A DNA stretch of 64,000 nt from Clostridia bacterium (GCA_017512025.1 JAFWHH010000009.1:372001-436000), one strand, 5' to 3'; counted from the stretch's first letter, positions 52,990-62,736 are shown. Notes: a model not told the origin generated them from the letters alone. Numbers and translations are program-made.

Positions 52990-54621
52990 TTATCTTCCAT
53001 CATCATCAAAATCGTGTGAACTTTTTTTAAATTCTTCTGGAACATATTCTTCAACTTGAGAATCTCCCTGTTGTAATTCTCTTCTTACTTCTTGCATTCT
53101 TACATCTTCGATTCTATCAATAAATCCTTTATCATAATTAATTGACTCTCCACGTACAATAGCTTGTAGTGTGTTTGCAGTTGTTATATTTATATCATAA
53201 GCTTCACCATATGTGTTGGTTTTCATCTTTTGATCTAAATGTATTTGTTGTATTGCTATATCATCCAAATATGGTAATAAGTTTTTATAATTTGATTTCA
53301 TATAAGCAATATTAGTTGATGTATTCAACAAACCATCTCTAAATGCATAGATATCATTATATTCAATCTTGTTATCAAAAGTATCTCTTATAGCCCTTGT
53401 TCCCCATTTAACATAATTCATATTTCTTGCTTCTATACCAGCAAATAGTGCATCCCAGTTAATTTGAGATTCATCTGCCATTCTGTTTAGATCGCCATAT
53501 ATGATTACTCCTCTTTCATCAATTACACCACGTTCAGCAAGAACATCAATTAAATGTAAAACAGCTTGTGTTCTCTCATTCTTTGCACCAATTTGAGTTA
53601 AATAATCTTCATTTAGTGCTTGTTTCTCATCTCCACAATATTCAATATCAATTGTAATTGGAGCCATTCTATTCTTAAAATCATATCCTGGCATATCTTT
53701 TTGCATTTTCTTATATGTAGCATCAATACAAGCAGCCTCAATTTCAGCTTCTTCAAAATTAACAGCACATGTGTAGTAGTATGGTATTGTTATTGGTGCT
53801 TCAGTAATAAAAGATTCAGCCCAAGCAAGCTCTTGTCCATATTGATGATCTAATTCAACTCTACCAGTATCAACGTACCATTGCAATTCACTATTAATAT
53901 CTTCATCAACAAAGTCTTTTATAGTAAATGGATAATCTGCTTTACTTCCACCAACCCTTATACCTAGTCCATCAATCATTCCTGCGTTAAGTAATTGCAT
54001 TATATGATCTCTTTCAGAGTCATTATAGTAATCCATAAAATCAACTACATATGCAATTCTATCAGTCTCTACAGTTGAACCTTGATATGGATTAGTTCCA
54101 ACATCAGGTGTTACCTCAGAGCTTTCCTCTTTTCCTGGTGTTATTGAATCGGATACAGATGATTCCTCTTTTGCTAGACCTTCAATTTTAGTATCTCCTC
54201 TAGCTCCTGAAATGATAGTTTGCCCAATAGAGAATCCCATACATCCAAGTAAAGTTGCTACCAAACCAACGACTGCAACTCTATCTACACGAACTCTTCT
54301 TCTAGGTCCGCTCTTTTTTTGAGGCTGTTGATTTCTACGTCTGGTTGTTTCTTCTAATCTTGTTGTACATCTATCAATAAGCTCTCTTTGAATTTGCTCT
54401 GATGCTCTTGCACGCTCCTCAGGTGTTGTTGAACTATATTCTGGACTAACTCTTCCATTATTTCCAACATAATATCTTTCATCAAGACCTATATCTCTCA
54501 TTATTCCATTAACAATTTCTTCTGGATCTTGGTAAAGTAAATTATAAACATCTGATGCAGCTTCTCTTCTTGCATCCATAGTCTCCCTTGCCTTAGGTCC
54601 TGTATATCTTCTATTACTCAT
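52990..54621 (-). CDS. Single-pass membrane protein with GH25-like extracytoplasmic domain
   Basis: A 543-residue protein. Residues 1-113 are cytoplasmic, hydrophilic and Arg-rich (TTRRRNQQPQKKSGPRRRVR); 114-136 is a membrane helix; 140-185 a Ser/Glu/Pro-rich linker. From about 187 the domain AYVVDFMDYYNDSERDHIM, PITIPYYYTCAVNFEEAEI, MAPITIDIEYCGDEKQAL, GVIIYGDLNRMADESQINW and KWGTRA follows the order of strands and the D-x-E catalytic motif of GH25 muramidases, but is too divergent for certainty. The C-terminal 130 residues are helical and acidic. AGGAGG precedes the ATG. Likely acts on or senses the wall; identity unproven. Confidence 0.6.
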   Translation of the reverse strand: MSNRRYTGPKARETMDARREAASDVYNLLYQDPEEIVNGIMRDIGLDERYYVGNNGRVSPEYSSTTPEERARASEQIQRELIDRCTTRLEETTRRRNQQPQKKSGPRRRVRVDRVAVVGLVATLLGCMGFSIGQTIISGARGDTKIEGLAKEESSVSDSITPGKEESSEVTPDVGTNPYQGSTVETDRIAYVVDFMDYYNDSERDHIMQLLNAGMIDGLGIRVGGSKADYPFTIKDFVDEDINSELQWYVDTGRVELDHQYGQELAWAESFITEAPITIPYYYTCAVNFEEAEIEAACIDATYKKMQKDMPGYDFKNRMAPITIDIEYCGDEKQALNEDYLTQIGAKNERTQAVLHLIDVLAERGVIDERGVIIYGDLNRMADESQINWDALFAGIEARNMNYVKWGTRAIRDTFDNKIEYNDIYAFRDGLLNTSTNIAYMKSNYKNLLPYLDDIAIQQIHLDQKMKTNTYGEAYDINITTANTLQAIVRGESINYDKGFIDRIEDVRMQEVRRELQQGDSQVEEYVPEEFKKSSHDFDDDGR

Positions 54622-54649
54622 TTTTACCTCCTATGTGAAATAGAATTAA

Positions 54650-55135
54650 TTATAGCTTCAAATTAATATCAAATCCTTGATTCTCATATTGTCTATATGT
54701 AACACCACAATAATCAAGCATTTTCTTTGCAACAACGTTTGCATCCGTCCCATCATACTTATCAGACATGTAAATTATTTCTTTAATTCCACATTGAATA
54801 ATTGCTTTAGCACATTCATTACATGGAAATAAATAAACATATATTCTTGATCCTTCTAGTAAAGAACCTTTGTTATTTAATATTGCATTTAACTCTGCAT
54901 GACATACATACGCATATTTTGTGTTTTTGAAATCACCTTCTCTATCCCATGGCATATGTTCATCATCATAACCATTTGGTGCACCATTGTATCCAACAGA
55001 TAATATCTTATTATCTTTACTTACAATACATGCTCCAACTTGTGTATTTGGATCCTTGCTTCTTTGTGCTGATAATAAAGCTATCCCCATAAAATAAGCA
55101 TCCCAATTTATATAATCTTCTCTCTTTTTTTGCAT
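54650..55135 (-). CDS. comEB: dCMP deaminase (ComEB type)
   Basis: A 161-residue zinc deaminase converting dCMP to dUMP. The zinc-binding CHAELNAIL (78-86) contains H-A-E, and PCNECAK (104-110) gives the two Cys ligands; an extra Cys in the dCMP-specific region (GACIVSK) and GYNGAPNGYDD support the assignment. Length is normal. AAGGAG precedes the ATG. First gene of a three-gene operon with the GH25-like and HAD genes, from a strong promoter. Confidence 0.93.
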   Translation of the reverse strand: MQKKREDYINWDAYFMGIALLSAQRSKDPNTQVGACIVSKDNKILSVGYNGAPNGYDDEHMPWDREGDFKNTKYAYVCHAELNAILNNKGSLLEGSRIYVYLFPCNECAKAIIQCGIKEIIYMSDKYDGTDANVVAKKMLDYCGVTYRQYENQGFDINLKL

Positions 55136-55158
55136 CCGCTCTCACTCCTTTGGTTTTG

Positions 55159-55187
55159 ATTATATCAAATAACATTTTACATGTAAA
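55159..55187 (-). promoter_or_regulatory. Promoter of the comEB operon
   Basis: TTTACA and TATAAT with a 17-base spacer, about 24 bases before the comEB ATG. Confidence 0.7.
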
Positions 55188-55223
55188 TTTTTTTTATAAT
55201 TAATGATGACATTTTATTATACA

Positions 55224-55856
55224 CTACTTTTTAGCAATAGTAAAGACATAAATGCTCTTATAATTCAATGTTTTTAATACTTTTATGCATTCTCCTACTG
55301 TACTTCCTGTTGTATATATATCATCTAATAAAATCACTGTTTTATTTGTCAAATCAATACGATTTTTAATATAAAAAGCATCTCTAATGTTATTAATTCT
55401 ATCTTCTTTACTAAGAGTGCTCTGTGGCACAATATTTTTCTTTTTAGCCAAAACATTAGAAAGATACTCTAGATTTTCAGTTTTATCTGATAGTCTTTTT
55501 GCAATCAATTCACACTGATTATATCCTCTTTCATATCTTCTTCTTTTATGAATTGGTACTGAAATTATATAATCACTTTTATTTAATATTGCTCTTGCTT
55601 TTTCATCATATAAAATAAGCTCTGAAATAGTGATATACAAATATGAACACTCGTTAAATTTATATCTTAATATCAGACTTCTGATATCATCATATTTATA
55701 CAACCAAAAGTGAAAACACTTCTCATCATATGTTGATTTAACTATTAACGCTAGCTTATCCTTGCACTCTTTACACAAATAATTCTCGGCTATTTTTCCA
55801 CATATTCCGCATACTGGTGGAAAAATAAAATCGAGAGCTTTATTAAAAAGATTCAT
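55224..55856 (-). CDS. comFC: ComFC-like phosphoribosyltransferase family protein
   Basis: About 210 residues. N-terminal four-Cys zinc ribbon (PPVCGICGK and LCKECKDK), then a phosphoribosyltransferase-like domain with RYERGYNQCELIAKRLSDKT and the PRPP-loop TVILLDDIYTTGSTVGEC. ComFC is needed for transformation in competent Firmicutes, yet homologues occur widely. The ATG with GGGAGG at 4 bases is chosen over an in-frame TTG four codons earlier. It lies 24 bases after recD2 in the same transcript. Confidence 0.9.
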   Translation of the reverse strand: MNLFNKALDFIFPPVCGICGKIAENYLCKECKDKLALIVKSTYDEKCFHFWLYKYDDIRSLILRYKFNECSYLYITISELILYDEKARAILNKSDYIISVPIHKRRRYERGYNQCELIAKRLSDKTENLEYLSNVLAKKKNIVPQSTLSKEDRINNIRDAFYIKNRIDLTNKTVILLDDIYTTGSTVGECIKVLKTLNYKSIYVFTIAKK

Positions 55857-55879
55857 AAAACCTCCCAAAGCCCCCTATT

Positions 55880-58099
55880 TTAATCTGCTATTTTAAATTT
55901 ATATTCTAACCCCGTATTTCTCTTTTTACTATCAACATTATTAATCATAAAATCAATAACACTTGCGTTACCTACAATTATCAAGAGCTTTCTTGCTCTT
56001 GTCATTCCAGTATATAGTAAGTTTCTTGTAAGTAATAGTGGTGCAGCTTGAACAACAGGCATAATTACAACATCGAACTCGCTTCCTTGTGCTTTATGGA
56101 CTGTAATTGCATATGCATGCTCTATTTGATCAAGTTCTGTATACTGATACCATGCAAACTTTTCATCATCAAATAATATCTTTATTCTCTTTTCTTCATC
56201 ATCTATTGAAACAATTGTGCCAAACTCTCCATTAAATACACCAGCTCCTGCTTCGTAACCATCTATATCTCTTTCCCAAAATATGTCATAGTTATTTTTT
56301 ATCTGCATTACTCTATCACCAATTCTATACACAGCATCTAGATTTTTACGTTCAGGAAATTCTTCATGATGTGGATTTAATTGGTCTTGTAATACTTTGT
56401 TTAATTCTTTTGTACCAAGAGCTCCCTTCTTTGTCGGACTTATTACTTGGATATTCTTGAAGAAATCATAATCTCCATATGATTGAAGTCTACCGCTACA
56501 TAGAGATATTATTTGGTCTAAAATCTTATCTTGATTATTTTCTCTTATGTAGAAAAAATCCTTATCCAGAATCTCTTCACTATTCTCTTCTTTTATAAAT
56601 GATTCACCATTATTAACTCTATGTGCATTAACAATTATTTTACTTTTAGCTGCTTGTCTAAATATCTTATTTAATATAATCGTTTTTATCTTTCCAGAAT
56701 TAATCAAATCAGCTAATACATTTCCTGGTCCAACTGAAGGAAGCTGATCTACGTCTCCAACAAGAACTAGCTTAGTTCCTTGATATATTGCTTTTACTAA
56801 ATAATTCATTAAGAATAAATCAACCATAGACATTTCATCTACAATTATTACATCTGCATCAATTGGTGCAATTTCATATTCATTAAACTTATTTGTTGGA
56901 TCATCTTGTATTTTTCCAATTTCTAGAAGTCTATGTAATGTCTTTGCTTCTTCACCAGTAGTTTCTGTCATTCTTTTTGCAGCTCTTCCGGTTGGAGCAC
57001 AAAGAACTGTCTTTTTCTTTTTCGATTTATATAATTCCATTATTACTTTTATAATTGTTGTTTTACCAGTACCAGGACCACCGGTAATAATGCATACATT
57101 ATTATCATTTATTGCTTTTATCGCTTCTTTTTGCTTATCTGATAGAATAATATCAGTCTTTTCTTCAACAGCTTTTAATTCATTCTCAAAGTTATGTATT
57201 TTCTTAATATTACGTGCTTTTTCTAGAGATAATAATTTATGAACTATGTTGTCTTCTGCAGTATAATATGCATTTAAATACACCCAATTATTATCATCTC
57301 TTTCTTCAATGATAATGTCTCCTTTTACTTTAAGAGCAATTACACAATCCTCTATTTCATCGTTTGTTACACCAAGTAACATATTTACGTATTTATATAA
57401 TTCATCCTCTAGAACTGTACAATGGCCATTTACTGTAGCTTTTGATAAAGCATACTTAATTGCACTTGTAATTCTCTTATCATTGTTATATTCAAACCCT
57501 AATTCCATTGCTACTTTATCTACTAACTTAAAGTCAACATTATTAGCCAAATCAATTAGTATATATGGATTTGCTTCTATTTCTTCAATTGCATTTACAC
57601 CTAGAGCTTTATAGACATTTTGTGCATTTTGTACACCAATTCCAAATTTATCAAGAAATCCAACTATTTGCCATAGCTCCCAATTTTCATTAAATTGTTC
57701 ATATATCTCCATAGCCTTATCACGTGTAATACCTTTTACTTCTGATAAACGCATTGGTTCAAACTTTAATATGTGAAGAGTTTCTTCCCCAAACTTAGAT
57801 GTAATTCTTTTTGCAATCGCTGGACCAACACCCTTTATCATTCCATTACCTAAATAACGCTCTATACCGGCTGCTGACTCTGGCATAAGCTTTTCAAATG
57901 TTGTTATTTTGAATTGTTCTCCGTAGTCTGGATGAGTCACGTAATTACCTTCAAGCTTTAAATTATCTCCAACAGAAATAAATGGTAGATATCCTACCAC
58001 TGTTTCTTCTTCATGATTTTCATTTAAAATAACGGCTATTGTATAACCGTTGACATCATTTTGGAATATAATATCTTTTAGCTCACCCTTTAATTCCAT
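55880..58099 (-). CDS. recD2: RecD2-type ATP-dependent DNA helicase
   Basis: A 739-residue superfamily 1B helicase acting 5' to 3', involved in replication-repair. The N-terminal OB-like and helix-hairpin-helix regions (NGMIKGVGPAIAKRITSKFG, RLSEVKGITRDKAMEIYEQF) identify RecD2 rather than RecBCD-RecD. Helicase motifs: CIITGGPGTGKTTIIKV, CAPTGRAAKRM, VIIVDEMSMVDL, LVLVGDVDQLPSVGPGNVL, and the C-terminal AYAITVHKAQGSEFDVVIMP and LLYTGMTRARKLLIIVG. Complete. GAGGAG precedes the ATG. Confidence 0.96.
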   Translation of the reverse strand: MELKGELKDIIFQNDVNGYTIAVILNENHEEETVVGYLPFISVGDNLKLEGNYVTHPDYGEQFKITTFEKLMPESAAGIERYLGNGMIKGVGPAIAKRITSKFGEETLHILKFEPMRLSEVKGITRDKAMEIYEQFNENWELWQIVGFLDKFGIGVQNAQNVYKALGVNAIEEIEANPYILIDLANNVDFKLVDKVAMELGFEYNNDKRITSAIKYALSKATVNGHCTVLEDELYKYVNMLLGVTNDEIEDCVIALKVKGDIIIEERDDNNWVYLNAYYTAEDNIVHKLLSLEKARNIKKIHNFENELKAVEEKTDIILSDKQKEAIKAINDNNVCIITGGPGTGKTTIIKVIMELYKSKKKKTVLCAPTGRAAKRMTETTGEEAKTLHRLLEIGKIQDDPTNKFNEYEIAPIDADVIIVDEMSMVDLFLMNYLVKAIYQGTKLVLVGDVDQLPSVGPGNVLADLINSGKIKTIILNKIFRQAAKSKIIVNAHRVNNGESFIKEENSEEILDKDFFYIRENNQDKILDQIISLCSGRLQSYGDYDFFKNIQVISPTKKGALGTKELNKVLQDQLNPHHEEFPERKNLDAVYRIGDRVMQIKNNYDIFWERDIDGYEAGAGVFNGEFGTIVSIDDEEKRIKILFDDEKFAWYQYTELDQIEHAYAITVHKAQGSEFDVVIMPVVQAAPLLLTRNLLYTGMTRARKLLIIVGNASVIDFMINNVDSKKRNTGLEYKFKIAD

Positions 58100-58141
58100 T
58101 TTGCTCCTCGTTTCTTCTGTTTATGCTTTACACTTTGTTGT

Positions 58142-58170
58142 AGTGTATCACAGAGCTAATCATAATTCAA
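58142..58170 (-). promoter_or_regulatory. Promoter of recD2-comFC
   Basis: TTGAAT and TACACT with a 17-base spacer, about 43 bases before recD2. It lies beyond the ribosomal operon terminator. Confidence 0.45.
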
Positions 58171-58189
58171 CAATAAACTATTATAAATA

Positions 58190-58232
58190 AAAAATGACCT
58201 GTTTCAGGAATCTCTCCCTAAAACAGGCATTT
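58190..58232 (-). terminator. Terminator of the ribosomal operon
   Basis: On the minus strand ATGCCTGTTT pairs with AAACAGGTCAT (one mismatch), with an inner TAGGGAG/ATTCCTG partial stem and a TTTTTT tail, directly after rplQ. Confidence 0.85.
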
Positions 58233-58239
58233 ATTATAA

Positions 58240-58764
58240 TTAAACTAATTTTAAAATTGCAACTTCTGCTGCATCTCCTCTACGTTGTCCAAGTTTAACG
58301 ATACTTGTGTATCCACCTTGTTTTCCAGCGTATTTAGGAGCTATTTCGTTGAATAATTTTGCAGTTATATCAACAGGATTTCCTTCAGCATCTTTAACTT
58401 TGTTTAATGATTTAATCATTAATCTTCTAGCGTTTAATCTTGAAGGCATATCTTTTTGTTTCTTTTCAGTAGTTTCTACTTTAACTACTTTTAAGAATTC
58501 TTTTCCGTTTTTGCTTTTTACTAATTCAGTAACTTTGTTACCATTACTATCTAATTTTGCTTTAACAACCTTTGCATCTACTGTCTCAAAATTATCTTTT
58601 TCTCTTATTGCAAGAGCGATTAATTTTTCAGCTATAGCTTGAATTTCTTTAGCTCTAGTAGCTGTAGTTTGTATTTGACCATGTAATAATAAGTCTGTTA
58701 CTTGAGTTTTAAGCATTGCTAATCTAATATCTGTTGTTTTTCCCAATTTTCTATTTGTAGCCAC
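58240..58764 (-). CDS. rplQ: Ribosomal protein bL17 with internal insertion
   Basis: A 174-residue bL17, near the exit tunnel. NRKLGKTTDIRLAMLKTQV at the start and KLFNEIAPKYAGKQGGYTSI near the end are family-typical. Compared with the usual ~115-130 residues there is an extra stretch of about 45 residues (around 60-105: VVKAKLDSNGNKVTELVKSK and following Lys-rich sequence). Such lengthened bL17 proteins occur in some Clostridia. Final gene of the secY-to-rplQ operon. Confidence 0.95.
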   Translation of the reverse strand: MATNRKLGKTTDIRLAMLKTQVTDLLLHGQIQTTATRAKEIQAIAEKLIALAIREKDNFETVDAKVVKAKLDSNGNKVTELVKSKNGKEFLKVVKVETTEKKQKDMPSRLNARRLMIKSLNKVKDAEGNPVDITAKLFNEIAPKYAGKQGGYTSIVKLGQRRGDAAEVAILKLV

Positions 58765-58787
58765 TTTTACATGTCCTCCTCTTCTAA

Positions 58788-59735
58788 TTAATCATCTTCT
58801 CTAGCGAAATCTAAACCTAAGGCATGTAACTTATTAGTTACCTCATCTAATGATTTCTTTCCTAGATTTCTAACTTTCATCATATCAGATTCTGTCTTAT
58901 TTGCTAAATCTTCAACTGTAGCAATATTTGCTCTCTTTAAGCAGTTGAATGATCTTACAGATAACTCTAAATCTTCTATTGACATTTCTAATACTTTTTC
59001 TTTCTTAGATTCTTCTTTTTCTACCATAACTTTAGTGTTCTTTGTAGCTTCTGATAAATCTATGAATAATTCTAAATGTCCAGTCATTACTTTTGCAGCT
59101 AAACTTAATGCTTCATATGGCTTTAAACTACCATCTGTCCATACTTCGATAGTTAATTTGTCATAATCAACCATTTGTCCAACTCTAGTATTTTCAACTG
59201 AGTAATTAACTTTCTTTACTGGTGTATAGATAGAATCTATTGGAAGTAATCCTAAAGGTTGATCGTCCTTCTTATTCTTTTCAGCTGTATTGTATCCTCT
59301 ACCCATATCAGCTGTTAATTCCATAACTAGTGAACCACCTTCTGAAACAGTTGCAATATGTAACTCAGGGTTTAATATTTCAACAGTTCCGTCTGTGATA
59401 ATATCACCAGCTTTTACTTCTCCTTCTCCCTTAAAGTTAATTCTTAGAGTTTTTTCTTCATTCTTGTCTAACTTTAATCTTACGCTTTTTAGGTTAACTA
59501 TTATCTCTGGTACGTCTTCTACTACATTTGGTATTGTAGAAAATTCATGTTGAACACCTTCTATTTTAGCACCAGTAATAGCACTTCCTGGTAATGAAGA
59601 AAGTAAAATTCTTCTTAGTGAATTTCCTATAGTTATTCCATAACCACGCTCTAGTGGTTCACATACAAATTTCGCATAATTATTGTCATTGTCTATCTCT
59701 AAGCATTTAATATTTGGCTTTTCAAATTCTATCAT
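58788..59735 (-). CDS. rpoA: RNA polymerase alpha subunit
   Basis: A 315-residue alpha subunit. The N-terminal dimerisation domain begins [15 protein letters not shown] and includes [20 protein letters not shown]; the C-terminal DNA- and activator-binding domain contains [18 protein letters not shown] and [20 protein letters not shown]. The ATG preceded by GGAGGG was chosen; an in-frame ATG 15 codons upstream lies beyond that site. Located between rpsD and rplQ, as in nearly all Firmicutes. Confidence 0.97.
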   Translation of the reverse strand: MIEFEKPNIKCLEIDNDNNYAKFVCEPLERGYGITIGNSLRRILLSSLPGSAITGAKIEGVQHEFSTIPNVVEDVPEIIVNLKSVRLKLDKNEEKTLRINFKGEGEVKAGDIITDGTVEILNPELHIATVSEGGSLVMELTADMGRGYNTAEKNKKDDQPLGLLPIDSIYTPVKKVNYSVENTRVGQMVDYDKLTIEVWTDGSLKPYEALSLAAKVMTGHLELFIDLSEATKNTKVMVEKEESKKEKVLEMSIEDLELSVRSFNCLKRANIATVEDLANKTESDMMKVRNLGKKSLDEVTNKLHALGLDFAREDD

Positions 59736-59836
59736 TATTTCCCTCCTAATATAAAGTGAGATTATACACTTTAAATCCAAAAATATTTAATATATATTTT
59801 TTTAATGAATATAGCAGCTTTTTTGATGCTATTATA

Positions 59837-60433
59837 CTATTTTGAGTAAAGCTCTACTATTAAATGTTCTTCTACTGGGTAGTCGATTTCGTCTCTTGAA
59901 ACTACTGATAATACTTTACCAGATAAAGTTTCAGCGTTTTTCTCTAACCATGTTGGAACTAATCTTGAAGCTGTTTCTTCAACACTAGCTTTTACTGTTC
60001 CATTATCTTTTCTGATTTCTCTAACAGCTATTTCATCTCCTGGTTTAACAATGTAAGATGGAATATCAACTTTTTGTCCATTTACTTGGAATGCACCATG
60101 AGTAACTTGTAATCTTGCTTCTGCTCTTGTTCTAGCATATCCTAATCTGAAAACAACATTATCTAGTCTGCTTTCTAATATTTGTAGTAAAACTTCACCA
60201 GTCTTACCTTTTTTACTTGAAGCCATGTCGAAATACTTTCTAAATTGTCTTTCTCCAACTCCATAGATGAATTTTAATTTTTGTTTTTCCTTTAACTGAA
60301 TAGCGTATTCAGAAATCTTTTTATGTTTATTTCCTGCCATTTTACGATTAGATTCTTTATCAATACCAATAACTGTTGGGCTGATACCTAGATATCTACA
60401 TCTTTTTAAAACAGGCTCTCTATATCTTGACAT
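59837..60433 (-). CDS. rpsD: Ribosomal protein uS4
   Basis: A 198-residue small-subunit assembly protein and S4-domain RNA binder: MSRYREPVLKRCRYLGISPT, YGVGERQFRKYFDMA, LESRLDNVVFRLGYARTRAE, and the S4 domain with VTHGAFQVNGQKVDIPSY. It has no N-terminal Cys4 zinc motif (C-minus form). A stem ATAGCA/TGCTAT lies in the 101-base gap before rpoA, where uS4 autoregulates in some bacteria; that is speculation here. Confidence 0.97.
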   Translation of the reverse strand: MSRYREPVLKRCRYLGISPTVIGIDKESNRKMAGNKHKKISEYAIQLKEKQKLKFIYGVGERQFRKYFDMASSKKGKTGEVLLQILESRLDNVVFRLGYARTRAEARLQVTHGAFQVNGQKVDIPSYIVKPGDEIAVREIRKDNGTVKASVEETASRLVPTWLEKNAETLSGKVLSVVSRDEIDYPVEEHLIVELYSK

Positions 60434-60468
60434 TATTTTTTCACCTTCCTTAATATTCTATTTAATTA

Positions 60469-60867
60469 CTATACACGACGTCTCTTTGGTGGTCTACAAC
60501 CATTATGTGGTATTGGTGTTACATCTTTAATACTGCTTATCTCTAAACCAGCTGCTTGTAATGATCTAATTGCAGCTTCACGACCAGAACCTGGTCCTTT
60601 TACAAATACTTCTACTGTTTTTAATCCATGCTCCATAGCTGCTTTTGCTGCTGTTTCAGCTGCTTCACTAGCTGCGAATGGAGTACTTTTTCTTGATCCT
60701 TTGAATCCTAATTCTCCAGCACTTGCCCAAGAAATAGCATTTCCTTGAACATCTGTAATTGTAACGATTGTATTATTAAAACTAGAATGAATATGAGCCA
60801 TACCTTTGTCGATATTTTTTCTATCTCTTCTTCTAGTAACTTTCTTTGTTACAGTCTTTGTAGCCAT
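60469..60867 (-). CDS. rpsK: Ribosomal protein uS11
   Basis: A 132-residue platform protein of the 30S subunit. [61 protein letters not shown] and the terminal [16 protein letters not shown] are family signatures. Full length; AGGAGG precedes the ATG. Sits between rpsM and rpsD in the canonical order. Confidence 0.97.
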   Translation of the reverse strand: MATKTVTKKVTRRRDRKNIDKGMAHIHSSFNNTIVTITDVQGNAISWASAGELGFKGSRKSTPFAASEAAETAAKAAMEHGLKTVEVFVKGPGSGREAAIRSLQAAGLEISSIKDVTPIPHNGCRPPKRRRV

Positions 60868-60894
60868 TTAAGTTATACCTCCTCAATTATTTAA

Positions 60895-61266
60895 CTATTT
60901 TGCAGCTTTGCTCTTGCTGACTAATTTTCTAGGTCCTTTTCTAGTACGAGCATTAGTTTTTGTTCTTTGTCCTCTTACTGGAAGACCTTTTCTGTGTCTT
61001 AATCCTCTATAGCAACCGATTTCTGTAAGTCTCTTGATGTTAAGCGCTACTTCTCTACGAAGATCACCTTCAACTAAATAACCTTCCATAGCATTTCTTA
61101 TTGCTTGTTCTTGGTCATCTGTTAAGTCTTTTACTCTAACATCTGGATTTACTCCAGCTTTTGCTAATATTTTTTGAGAACTTGATAAACCTATTCCATA
61201 TATATATGTTAATCCAATTTCAATTCTTTTTTCTCTAGGTAAATCTACTCCTGATATACGAGCCAT
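60895..61266 (-). CDS. rpsM: Ribosomal protein uS13
   Basis: A 123-residue protein of the 30S head contacting tRNA and the 50S subunit. [60 protein letters not shown] and the basic tail [19 protein letters not shown] are as expected. GGAGG precedes the ATG. The gap of about 206 bases to rpmJ upstream is longer than elsewhere in the operon and contains hairpins. Confidence 0.97.
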   Translation of the reverse strand: MARISGVDLPREKRIEIGLTYIYGIGLSSSQKILAKAGVNPDVRVKDLTDDQEQAIRNAMEGYLVEGDLRREVALNIKRLTEIGCYRGLRHRKGLPVRGQRTKTNARTRKGPRKLVSKSKAAK

Positions 61267-61472
61267 TATTTTTGCACCTCCAAAATTTTCTTTAAATAAC
61301 TTTTATAAATGTTTGTGTGTTTTAATAATATTAAAGGTGAAATGCACCGGGCTAAAACTAATCGGATTTTAATTTTGCTCAGTCTTTAATATCTATATAA
61401 AACTATATATAAACACATATCTAGAACTTTCAGCCGCTTTCCTAGATATATGTTAATACCAAATTTGTTTGA
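61267..61472 (-). other. Structured 206-base intercistronic region between rpmJ and rpsM
   Basis: No coding frame. On the minus strand ACATATATCTAG can pair with CTAGATATGTGT around a 17-base loop (61402-61442), and GGTGCATTTCACC forms a small second hairpin (around 61334-61346). It could be an attenuator, a processing site or a ribosomal-protein binding leader. No clear terminator T-run follows the large stem. Confidence 0.5.
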
Positions 61473-61586
61473 TTATCCTTGTCTTTGTTTGTGTTTAGGA
61501 TTTTCACAAATAACTCTTATTACACCTTTTCTTTTGATTACTTTGCATTTTTCGCAAATTGGTTTTACTGATGGTCTAACCTTCAT
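61473..61586 (-). CDS. rpmJ: Ribosomal protein bL36
   Basis: A 37-residue protein: [20 protein letters not shown] and [17 protein letters not shown]. The zinc ligands C-x2-C, C and H are all present (C-plus form). GGGAGG lies 6-7 bases before the ATG. It is in its normal place between infA and rpsM. Confidence 0.97.
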   Translation of the reverse strand: MKVRPSVKPICEKCKVIKRKGVIRVICENPKHKQRQG

Positions 61587-61650
61587 CTTTTACACCTCCC
61601 TAAATGTTATGATATATTTAATTAATTGATGGGTCTTCAATTATTATTAA

Positions 61651-61869
61651 CTATTTTGCTCTCCATGTTATTCTTCCACGTGTTAAATCATATGGTGATA
61701 ACTCAACCTTTACTTTGTCTCCTGGAAGAATCTTTATATAGTTCATTCTTAATTTTCCAGAAATATGTGCTAGAATTTGATGTCCATTTTCAAGCTCTAC
61801 TTTGAAATTAGTATTTGGTAATGTCTCAACAACAGTTCCCTCAACCTCTATAACATCTTCTTTTGCCAT
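61651..61869 (-). CDS. infA: Translation initiation factor IF-1
   Basis: A 72-residue S1/OB-fold protein that occupies the ribosomal A site during initiation: [60 protein letters not shown] and [16 protein letters not shown] is 6 bases before this ATG; in-frame ATGs upstream are not used. Follows map with a 69-base gap; the KOW-domain gene often found here in other Firmicutes is absent. Confidence 0.97.
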   Translation of the reverse strand: MAKEDVIEVEGTVVETLPNTNFKVELENGHQILAHISGKLRMNYIKILPGDKVKVELSPYDLTRGRITWRAK

Positions 61870-61938
61870 TTCTACCTCCATTTTTCTTCTTATATAATGC
61901 GCCATTTTAATCAATAGCTTTTATAGTATATAACAAAA

Positions 61939-62712
61939 TTATAGTAAAGTCAATATTTCAGGCTCTTTTTCTGTAATTAAAATTGTGTTTTCATAGTGTG
62001 CTGCTGGACTTCCATCTTCAGTTACAATTGTCCATCCATCATCAAGCTCTAGAATATCTGGTTTTCCCATAATAACCATAGGCTCAATTGCTAGAGTCAT
62101 GCCTGGTTCAAGTCTTGCACCTCTTCCTGCTTTGCCATAATTTGGTATGCCCGGATCTTCATGCATTTCTCTTCCAATTCCATGTCCTTGGAATTCTCTT
62201 ACAACAGAAAATCCATTTTTTTCAACATATTCTCCAATTGCATGGCTAATATCACCAATTCTATTTCCTTTTACAGCATATTTTATGCCTTCGAAAAATG
62301 CTTGCTTTGTTACTTTTACTAATCTTTCATCTTCTTTATTGTTTGGCTTACCAACAATATATGTTCTTGCAGCATCACCATTAAATCCATCTTTATATGC
62401 TACTAAATCGATTTTAATGATATCTCCATCTCTTAAGATTACTCTTTTTGACGGAATACCATGAATTACTTCATCATTAATAGACGCACATATACTTCCA
62501 GGGAAATCAGGTACACCTTTTTGATATGAAGGATAACCCTTTTCTGCTGGAATTCCACCATGACTTCTTATAAAATCTTCAGCAATTTTATCAAGTTCAT
62601 AAGTAGAAACACCTGGTTTAATGTGTTTTGCTAATTCCTCATGAACAGCCGCAGTTAATTTACATGCGGCTCTCATTTGATCTATTTCTTTCTTTGATTT
62701 GATTGTTATCAT
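61939..62712 (-). CDS. map: Methionine aminopeptidase
   Basis: A 257-residue type I enzyme removing the initiator Met. Metal ligands can be followed: IDLVAYKDGFNGDAARTYIV (two Asp), GHGIGREMHEDPGIPNYG (His), MTLAIEPMVIMG (Glu), and AAHYENTILIT (Glu). No N-terminal zinc-finger or SH3 extension. Gene lies 24 bases after adk, as usual. Start has GAAGGA upstream. Confidence 0.97.
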   Translation of the reverse strand: MITIKSKKEIDQMRAACKLTAAVHEELAKHIKPGVSTYELDKIAEDFIRSHGGIPAEKGYPSYQKGVPDFPGSICASINDEVIHGIPSKRVILRDGDIIKIDLVAYKDGFNGDAARTYIVGKPNNKEDERLVKVTKQAFFEGIKYAVKGNRIGDISHAIGEYVEKNGFSVVREFQGHGIGREMHEDPGIPNYGKAGRGARLEPGMTLAIEPMVIMGKPDILELDDGWTIVTEDGSPAAHYENTILITEKEPEILTLL

Positions 62713-62736
62713 TTTTTTATTCCTTCTAAACTACAT

